Shown here: positions 56,976 through 64,000 of the stretch, piece after piece
How positions within the stretch are numbered: the stretch's first letter is position 1
Layout: the number at the start of each line of letters is the position of its first letter
Source of the DNA: Paratinospora sagittata
Lineage: Eukaryota > Streptophyta > Magnoliopsida > Ranunculales > Menispermaceae
Reading direction: 5' to 3'
Length of the DNA stretch: 64,000 bases
Assembly (NCBI GenBank): GCA_035771175.1
Contig: CM069607.1
Span: 17,740,001 to 17,804,000, forward strand
Translations under genes and position numbers: made by a program
The notes under the pieces: model-generated
Told to the model about the DNA's origin: nothing
The model's database searches: none
What the model saw: the letters and a program-made list of their open reading frames with translations, nothing else

Positions 56976-58574
56976 GATGTCATTAAAACAACTTCTCGCT
57001 ATAAAACAAAAGAACATAGAGAAAAGACTAATAGAGAACAAACTTAAATTCAGTAAAATGGGCTACCTGTTGATAAGCCAATATTGCATCTAAACTCAGA
57101 ACATTGTTAACTTGTATTGCACCCAGTTTGTTCCAAAGACAAAGAGAACAATCACGAGGTTTGAGTTTCGATGCGGGCCGAAAAGATTCTATTAAGTGAA
57201 TGTTGGCATCCTCAGGCAATAACCATTGAGAGAAGCCAAAAACACATCTGCTCCTGTTTTGTTAGCTTCAGAAATATGCTATCACATAACCTATAGAAGA
57301 ATGGAGCTTACAGCAGCATAATACAGAGAATCAGACAGGCTACGGAAGGGCAAGTGTCCCATATTTTGGGTGATGTTCAAAGCCATCTATACAAATATTT
57401 CAATGCCGCAGCCTGCTCCACCTCTGCAATTTGCTAAACGTAAGCAATTCGATGCAATTGTAGCATTTTTGTGATACCATAGTTTTCCATTTAATGTAGA
57501 AAGTGTGATGCGTGTCGCATAAAAAATCATTCCAAAAAGGTCAGCATCTCACAGATTCAATAACACACAATTGTGGGAAGGGCAAGTGTCCCATATTTTT
57601 CATGATGTTGAAGCCATCTATACAAACATTTCAATACAAAATGTTTAGCAACAAGATTGTGCTTTTATAGCAACAAAATTATCGTCACTAGTTCTATTAT
57701 ATAATTTTCACATATTTAGCAACAAAGAATAGATTATTGCTAATTAAATTGTTGCTAAAGCTTAAAATTGTTGTAGTGACTGGTAGAAAAATCTCATGAT
57801 CCAAGTTCTACCTTGACTAGCGTGTTCGCCAAGAATATTGCCCACGTGTGGGTTTTTTATCATCTTATTTACATCAGTTATCCACACAGCTGTCTTATGG
57901 TACACCAAGCATAAGATTTTAGACTTCAGATACTCAGAACAAACTTGTTAATCACAATGAACCTGTTCGCTCATGAAGTCAAAGATTCTTGAAAGGGCCT
58001 ACCCGGTGCACAACACTCCTGCCATTGGAGGATTTGGAGAAGGGATGATGTACTTAACAGCCACCTTTCTCCAAAGCATCATTTTGATGTTAGGAAAACC
58101 ATCTGCTACCCAAAATTCAGTAAGAGGAAGCCCATGTAGTCGCACAAAAGATGAAAGTTGAGAAGCATGTCTTTCTCTTGAATCAACTAGGTCCCATTGC
58201 GTCATTTCTTTGCACGCACCAAAACATTAGCGCAACCACCTAGCAAATCTACACATTGATTGGATCTACATGCCCAAGGCAAAGATGAAAGAACTCTGAT
58301 ATTGTGGAGGATTCCCAAATACCCAGAAAATATTCATATATATTAGGCCTGCTAGATGCAAATATTGATGGGTGGTAGAACATTTTAACTTGTATGAACT
58401 GAAGGATAATTTTGTGCTCCAAGTTCAATTTTTTCCTGCAAAAAAAGTGCATTTCTGATCATTTTCTCTTCTGACTCATGCGTGGAGCTCCATTTTATGC
58501 TAATCAGATATAAACACTCGTAGCCTCAGTCCAAAAGAAATTCCATGAAAGCAGTGACAGATGTAGATCTTCTA
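56976..58574. other. 3' flank of the PPR gene, mostly unassigned
   Basis: No convincing gene. A block containing GGAAGGGCAAGTGTCCCATA occurs twice (57345-57410 and 57575-57640, same strand). The short minus frame at 57999-58205 (FVRLHGLPLTEFWVADGF) faintly resembles the DUF4283-type text of LINE ORF1 (RLxGLPLxxW), too weak to call. The part nearest 58574 is probably the PPR 3' untranslated region. Confidence 0.35.
57640..57779 (-). mobile_element. CACTA-type terminal fragment
   Basis: On minus it starts CACTACAACAATTTTAAGC (right edge 57779), followed by AGCAACAATTTAATTAGCAA and further GCAAC/GTTGC subterminal words, as in plant CACTA elements with CACTACAA ends. About 140 bp; the left end is not a clear CACTA terminus. 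Confidence 0.5.
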
Positions 58575-61500
58575 CTAATCTTCATCACCTAAAATGCAAT
58601 CAATCACTGCTACGTAACCATGTTCTTTCATAAGTGCAGTCAAATCCTTCAAAACTCCATGGACTTCACTTGCACTAGGATGAAATTTGTCCCCTGCCAC
58701 AAACAAATGGGTCTTTGTTCCAATGACAATCCAGCTGCACCCAGGCCATTTCATCACACCTTTTTCTTTCATTGAATTCCTTACAGCATTGACCCCCTCC
58801 CAGTTCTTACATGCAGCATATATATTAGAAAGCAGCACATAAGGTGAAGAATTATGGGGTTCTAATTCAATGAGCTTCTCAGCAGCCCACTGGCCCCTAA
58901 CTTCATCTCCATGTACTCTGCAAGCACCAAGCAATGTGGCCCACACCTTGGCATCCGGTTCAAATGGCATGTCATCAATAAACTCCTCGGCTTCTTTTAG
59001 AAGGCCTCGGCGACCAAAGAGGTCGATCATGCAGGCATAATGATCCATTCTTGGCTGAATGCCGTAATTATTGATCATAGAATCAAAAAATTCAAGGCCC
59101 TTGAACACCATTCCTGCATGACTACATGCAGTAAGAACGCCAAGGAATGTGATATCATCAGGTTTTACATTATTCTGCTGCATCTGGTAGAAGATCCTAA
59201 ATGTGTCTTCTGCGTAACCATTCTTCGCAAATCCAACAATCATTGAGTTCAAAGAAATAACTTCTTGTTTAAAGTCCATTTCTTCAAAAACTTTCACAGA
59301 ACTCCTTACATCCCCACATTTGGCATACATGTCTATAAGGGCACTACTTGTGAACTCATCAAAATCAAAACCCGTCCTTACTATAAGACAATGAACCTCT
59401 GTGCCATCTGTCAATGAAGCTAGACCAGCACAAGCACTGAGAACACAAGCAAAAGTGGCTTGGTCCGGCAATGCATCATCTTTTCGCATTTCTCTAAACA
59501 AAGACAAACCTTCATCAAAATAACCATTCTGGGTATGTCCTGAAATAATAGCAGTCCACAAAATTGTGGTCCTGTGATTGGGGAATTCCATGAACAACTT
59601 GTGTGCGTCCTCATTATTTAAGGATTTCAAGTACATGCCTACAAGTGCAACACCCAAGAAGGCATCGTCGTATAAAACACCAGATTTCAGCGAATAAGAG
59701 TGCACTTGTTTTCCCATACTCAGTCTAGAGGATCCACTTAGCACAGTAAGAACACTTGCAAAGGTGAACTTTGTCAGCTTCATACCTTCTGTCTGCATCT
59801 CCCGAAACAAACCTAGTGCTTCTTCAATTTTGTCACTCTGAATATACCCAGCAATCAAAGCATTCATGGAAACAACACTATGCTCAGGCATCCTTAAAAG
59901 TACTGTTTTTGCAGCCCCAATGGTTCCACACTTCGCATACATGTCAATCAGGGAACTCCCACCATAGATATTCATGTCAAGACCAGATTTTACTAAGAAA
60001 CAATGAACTTGCTTCCCCTGTTCAAGAGCTTGAATATTAGCACAACCACTAAGTATACTGGACAAGGACACTTCATCAGGAACAAACCCATCAAAGTTCA
60101 TCTGTCGAAACATGATTAGGGCTTCTTCCTCATTTTCTTCATGCACATATCCAACTATGACAGCATTCCAAGAAACATTATCCTGATACTGGATGAGTTC
60201 AAATTGCTGTCTTGCATCTTTCATATCCCCAGATTTAGCATACATATCAACCAAGGCATTTCCCACAAACAGGTTCAATTCTATGTTGCTCTTGATTAAA
60301 AATGAATGCAATTGTTTTCCCAAATCTAAGCTTTCCAAGCAAGCACATGCACTAAGAACACTGGTGTAGGTAAATGCATCTGGTTTCTGGCCATGATTCC
60401 TCATATAGAAGAACATTTCCATGACTTCACTAGGGTACCCATTCAAAGCATAACCAGCAAGCATTGCATTCCACAGCACAACATTCCTCTCATCTAAATC
60501 ATCAAACACTTTCCTCGCAGATTCCATGGTCTGGCACTTGGCATACATAGTAATCAATGAACTCCCCACATATACATTAGAACCTAAACCCAATTTAATT
60601 GCTTCAGAATGAACCTGCTGGCCCTGTTCAAGAGCTACTAGATTGGCAATAGCACTCAACACGCTTCCCAAAGTGGACCGACTAGGACTAACACCAGCAA
60701 CTCGCATGTCTTGAAACAACCTAATAGCTTCAAACAAGTACCCACTTCGAGCGTGCCCTGAAATCATCACATTCCATGCCACAACGTTGGGATTGGGCAT
60801 TTGGTTAAACAAATCGAAGGCAACATCCAACCTTCCTAAACCAACACAAGCAGTAATAACAGTAACAAAAGCTACCTGGTCCGGTGTAACACCTAATCTC
60901 TGCATATCCTTGAAGAGGTTCATTGCTTCCTCAGGTAGACCAACTCGAACATAACCCGCAATCATCGATGTCCAAGTCACTGTATCATAGCAAGCACCAG
61001 CCCCATTAAACACTTTCTGTGCATCAGTTAAGCAGTCACATTTAGCATACATATCTATCAAAGAGCCCTCACAAAACGAAACAAACTCGAACCCCAGCTT
61101 AATAAGATAGCAATGAACTTGTCTGCCTAGACCAATTGCCATCATCCTAGCGCAAGCTGAAAGAACCAATGCAAATGTGAACTGATTTGGCGCAACGTTA
61201 GCATCTCGCATCGACCCGAAAGCCCGTATAGTCTCTTCTGGTAATCCACATTTCGAGTTCAACGACATGATTGAGTTCCACGCCGGCCCAGTTCTCTCGT
61301 CGAGTCGGGCAAATGTGTTTCGAGCAGAATCAACATCGCCGCATTTAGCGTATAAGTCAACAAGGGCGTTCCCTAGATTTCCCTTTAATCCAAACCCGAA
61401 TTTCAGGGTCTGGACATGTATGATTTTGCAGGTGATCTTGGCTGCTTGGATTGTTCGTTGGGGACTTTTGTCGAACGGTTGGCGGGTGTGAAGTTGAACA

Positions 61501-61613
61501 TTTTGATTAAGATTTTCCACCACCGCTTGAAGAGCGGCTGTTGAGAAATTGGATTGGAGAATGGAATGCAAGTTCTTCAGTTTCCGTATGCGACGCAGAG
61601 TTCCAATACACAT
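58575..61613 (-). CDS. PLS-class PPR protein, E/E+ subgroup (At3g09040-like), mitochondrial
   Basis: Intronless frame of 1012 aa from the ATG at 61613 to a TAG at 58575-58577. The frame is open 9 codons further up, but without an ATG. The N-terminus (MCIGTLRRIRKLKNLHS) is basic without acids, like a mitochondrial presequence. From residue ~75 on come tandem PPR motifs of P, L and S type (LVDLYAKCGDVDSARNTF, WNAMLAGYALNGYPSEVMEM, LSACARMMAIGLGRQVHCYL). The C-terminus has an E motif (MPFEPDAKVWATLLGACRVH to GVMKWPGCSWI) and an E+ stretch (FHPSASEVHGVLKDLTALMK), ending without a DYW domain. Such proteins bind one organellar transcript and recruit a deaminase in trans for C-to-U editing. Sequence and architecture fit the Arabidopsis At3g09040 protein, which I recall as MEF12; the target here is unknown. 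No internal stop or frameshift. Confidence 0.93.
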   Translation of the reverse strand: MCIGTLRRIRKLKNLHSILQSNFSTAALQAVVENLNQNVQLHTRQPFDKSPQRTIQAAKITCKIIHVQTLKFGFGLKGNLGNALVDLYAKCGDVDSARNTFARLDERTGPAWNSIMSLNSKCGLPEETIRAFGSMRDANVAPNQFTFALVLSACARMMAIGLGRQVHCYLIKLGFEFVSFCEGSLIDMYAKCDCLTDAQKVFNGAGACYDTVTWTSMIAGYVRVGLPEEAMNLFKDMQRLGVTPDQVAFVTVITACVGLGRLDVAFDLFNQMPNPNVVAWNVMISGHARSGYLFEAIRLFQDMRVAGVSPSRSTLGSVLSAIANLVALEQGQQVHSEAIKLGLGSNVYVGSSLITMYAKCQTMESARKVFDDLDERNVVLWNAMLAGYALNGYPSEVMEMFFYMRNHGQKPDAFTYTSVLSACACLESLDLGKQLHSFLIKSNIELNLFVGNALVDMYAKSGDMKDARQQFELIQYQDNVSWNAVIVGYVHEENEEEALIMFRQMNFDGFVPDEVSLSSILSGCANIQALEQGKQVHCFLVKSGLDMNIYGGSSLIDMYAKCGTIGAAKTVLLRMPEHSVVSMNALIAGYIQSDKIEEALGLFREMQTEGMKLTKFTFASVLTVLSGSSRLSMGKQVHSYSLKSGVLYDDAFLGVALVGMYLKSLNNEDAHKLFMEFPNHRTTILWTAIISGHTQNGYFDEGLSLFREMRKDDALPDQATFACVLSACAGLASLTDGTEVHCLIVRTGFDFDEFTSSALIDMYAKCGDVRSSVKVFEEMDFKQEVISLNSMIVGFAKNGYAEDTFRIFYQMQQNNVKPDDITFLGVLTACSHAGMVFKGLEFFDSMINNYGIQPRMDHYACMIDLFGRRGLLKEAEEFIDDMPFEPDAKVWATLLGACRVHGDEVRGQWAAEKLIELEPHNSSPYVLLSNIYAACKNWEGVNAVRNSMKEKGVMKWPGCSWIVIGTKTHLFVAGDKFHPSASEVHGVLKDLTALMKEHGYVAVIDCILGDED

Positions 61614-61804
61614 TGGTGACAGTCGATCTCGACATGTCAAACTGGCCTTTTTTTTATCGTTTCTTCTGTGAAGCGTCGATTGCTGTGAACTGTGAAGCTT
61701 AGCAAATGGTTTCCCAACTCTTGCAGCTATGGGCTACAAGTTACACAACTCTTTCCGTTTTTTTTTTGGGTTAGAGGGTTGCACCTCTTTCACCTATGAA
61801 CTAT
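61614..61804 (-). promoter_or_regulatory. PPR 5' leader and proximal promoter
   Basis: Only about 190 bp separate the PPR start codon from transposon-derived sequence at 61805. An out-of-frame ATG at 61635-61633, 22 nt upstream of the main ATG, opens a reading frame that overlaps the PPR start. No clear TATA box. Confidence 0.4.
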
Positions 61805-62162
61805 GAGGGTTTTTGACACCAATAATTTAATTAATCAAGATTATGTTCCTAATACCCACGTTTTAAAAGTAATGGTCTATATATCCAACTTTTAATAGTA
61901 ATCGTCCACCAGAACGCACTAACGCATTTTTTTTTTGCCACATCAAGAAAAGACGCCTTTAACACATTTTTTTTAAATTGAATATGCCTTCCGTACAAGA
62001 AATTTTCTATATAAAAAATTGTGTTGAAGGTGTCTTTACAAAAGATGCCTTTAGTACATAATTTTTTTTAAAGGCAAGAAATTAAAATTGTGCAACCGCG
62101 ACCAATCCACCTGATTTTTTTTCGTCCAAAACTTTGAGCGAGTCTTAATATCCTCATAGGCG
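61805..62162 (-). mobile_element. Inverted copy of satellite unit plus tail
   Basis: On minus, 62162-62090 reads GAGGATATTAAGACTCGCTC and then GGTGGATTGGTCGCGGTT, clearly the centre of the 180-bp unit. It is followed by GGCGTCTTTTCTTGATGTGG, A-tracts and TTGATTAATTAAATTATTGG with TCAAAAACCCTC at about 61805. This is the order found at 56630-56975 on +. The two copies face each other across the PPR gene. Confidence 0.7.
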
Positions 62163-64000
62163 TGGCCCAGATATGTCCAAGAGGGGGGTGAATTGGACAC
62201 TTAGCAAATTTTAACCTTTCTTTAAATTATGCGGAATAATAAAAGCAGATTAAACAAAGTATAACAATGAGATACAGTAAATGTAAATGGGATAATGCAA
62301 GCAAGATTTATAGTGGTTTGGTCGCGTCTACATCCACTACCTAACCTCCTCAGTTAGGATTTGTTCAAATTCCACTATGGACCTTCTTACGGGTGAAGAT
62401 CAAACCGAAACACTTTCTCAACTTACGGGTGTGAGAACTACCGTTTCTCAACTTACTGGTGTAAGAAGACCGCTTATAACTTTGACCAACACTTGCTCTA
62501 ACTCAATGACTTACCCGTTACTACAATCTGATTACAGAATGAGATATAATTCTCTTTATTCATAATCAAAGTGATACTTACAACGTTTTGGATTGAACCT
62601 TCTGTTGCCACAGATTCAGCGAAATATGTATGATGAAGTTTATGCTGAAAACAGGTTCAAATAACTTTTGTCTTCGTTAATGGGTTTTTGAAATAATGAA
62701 GAAGAAGATCGATCAACACAGAAGACTTGAAGTTTTTCTTTCAAAAGATTATAAGATCAAGCACAAGTGAAAAAAGACTAACTTTCAAAAAGTGTTTTGG
62801 AGCAAACGAAAACTGTCAATACGTTTTGAATGAATATCAGTTTTGTATTTCATTAGTTAGTTTTTTTTTTGCTCTGAGGCAACACGTATATATAGGAATA
62901 AGAGAGGCGCAATGGACTTGGCGCTCTAAGTTATTTCAAATATAATGTTAACATTCTTTCTAGAAATGGATCGATTCATCTTAATGCATATTATGACAAT
63001 AGCACCTGAATCATCTGATCTTTTCATGAAAGAGGAATGTTCTGACAAAGTTTTAAAATGTTTAAAAAACTTCTGAAAAGTTGTTATACGATTCTGAAAA
63101 GTTCTGAAAAGTACTCGTACGTTTCTGAAAAAGGTTAACAGAAATGGCAGTAATGTTAGAACAACAAAAATATATTTTCTATCGTTTTGTTCCTTTGAGG
63201 CCGCTCATAGGACATCAGCATCCTACTGAATAATGAAGTGAGAGCGCTACTAAGTAATAAGCGTCCTGACTTGCTTTGACAATTAAACGACTTAAAGCAT
63301 GAGGACGCTACTTCGCAGTAAGCGTCCTGTTTTGTTTTAAAACGCAAAACATATGAGGGCTCTACTCAAGAATAAGCTTCCTGAACTATTAAAAGCAGTT
63401 TTAAAACAATGTTTAAGCGCTGACGAACGGTGAACGTCCTGAAAGTTATTTAAGTTGATTCTAAAGATGAGGGCGCTCCTACACAAGTAGCGTCCTGATA
63501 ATTCATTCAACTTATAACTTATCAGCGTCCTTAAAGATAGAAATCACTTAAAGATAAAAGAAAATCTTTCAGCGAGATGAAATTAAGTCAATGTCCTGAC
63601 ATTCTCAAAGGTTGATAAGCGAAAGGTCACTACTAACAAGTAAGCGTCCTTATTAATCAGATCAATTCAAACTTGAGCGTCCTAACATTTTATCAGCATC
63701 CTGACTTATTAAGTCCAGGAGGGCACTGCTAAAACATTAGCGTCCTGAAAGACTTTATAAAAGCGATTTTTGATTTCTCGATTAAAACACGATAAAATGA
63801 AAAGTAACCTGATTAAATACATGCAACCAATCGATTAAAACATGCAAGCATGCATATTACTAAATCACATGGTATAGAAGGTCCTACAACCTATCATAAT
63901 CTAATCATATAAATAAACATCTTCAAACGATCATGGTCTTCAAGAAGATCTTTTAATACGTTTGCCATGCATCATTGAATATTTGATACCTTCAAGTAAG
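62163..64000 (-). mobile_element. Large LTR, subtype 2, minus, running off the window
   Basis: Starts (left) GTGGCCCAGATATGTCC with CCAAGAGGGGGGTGAATTGG, slightly truncated against the satellite tail. It has tandem TCTCAACTTACGGGTGTGAG units at 62390-62470 and at least twelve (A/G)GCGTCCTGA-like words between 63190 and 63750. No coding sequence; the small frames have no family features. Confidence 0.7.

Noticed and set aside
57999..58205. Minus frame with FVRLHGLPLTEFWVADGF as LINE ORF1
   Set aside because: Only a short resemblance to DUF4283 text; no endonuclease or reverse transcriptase sequence nearby.
61614..61640. Extra nine PPR codons up to TTG at 61640
   Set aside because: No ATG upstream in frame; the first in-frame ATG is at 61613.

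Overview
This window is nuclear DNA of a flowering plant. It has two intact-looking plant genes separated and surrounded by dense, deeply nested retrotransposon sequence. The plant assignment rests on a PLS/E+ class pentatricopeptide (PPR) protein, a plastid-type folate-biopterin transporter with a GT-AG intron, Tat-lineage Ty3/gypsy, Ty1/copia, MULE, plant-mobile-domain and CACTA-type fragments. The species cannot be named from the sequence; a dicot is my guess.

Layout. 1-8021: 3' half of a Tat-lineage Ty3/gypsy element on + (integrase tail, subrepeats, antisense extra ORF, 3' LTR), split by an LTR-like insertion (1784-5593) that itself carries a solo LTR (2321-4709). 8408-9427: minus-strand Ty1/copia 3' end. 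9428-13680: 3' end and LTR of a large-LTR element, with a foldback element and a solo LTR inside. 14367-17972: solo LTR with a foldback plus LTR composite inside. 19463-21586 and 23566-25106: two more large LTRs flanking a CACTA-like fragment. 25263-34445: minus-strand Tat element with insertions up to four levels deep. 34451-37201: a solo LTR inside a solo LTR of the same family.

38375-42173 is the folate-biopterin transporter gene (two exons, 559 aa). 43533-50380 is again retrotransposon sequence with a double foldback insertion. 50368-54452 holds a broken MULE transposase N-terminus (-) and a broken plant-mobile-domain gene (+), arranged divergently. 54645-56740 is a roughly 180-bp satellite. 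58575-61613 is an intronless E+ PPR gene on minus, the best candidate for a working organellar RNA-editing factor. A single inverted satellite unit lies on its other side, then another large LTR runs off the window.

The most unusual content is a family of palindromic (foldback) elements bounded by TGTCA...TGACA. They have 5-bp target duplications, as LTR retrotransposons do, and several contain a tRNA-like segment with A and B boxes. They occur alone, as composites joined by a 42-bp perfect palindrome, and fused to LTR-like units inside one target duplication. All target duplications were read directly from the sequence. Family names come from motif recognition without database searches.
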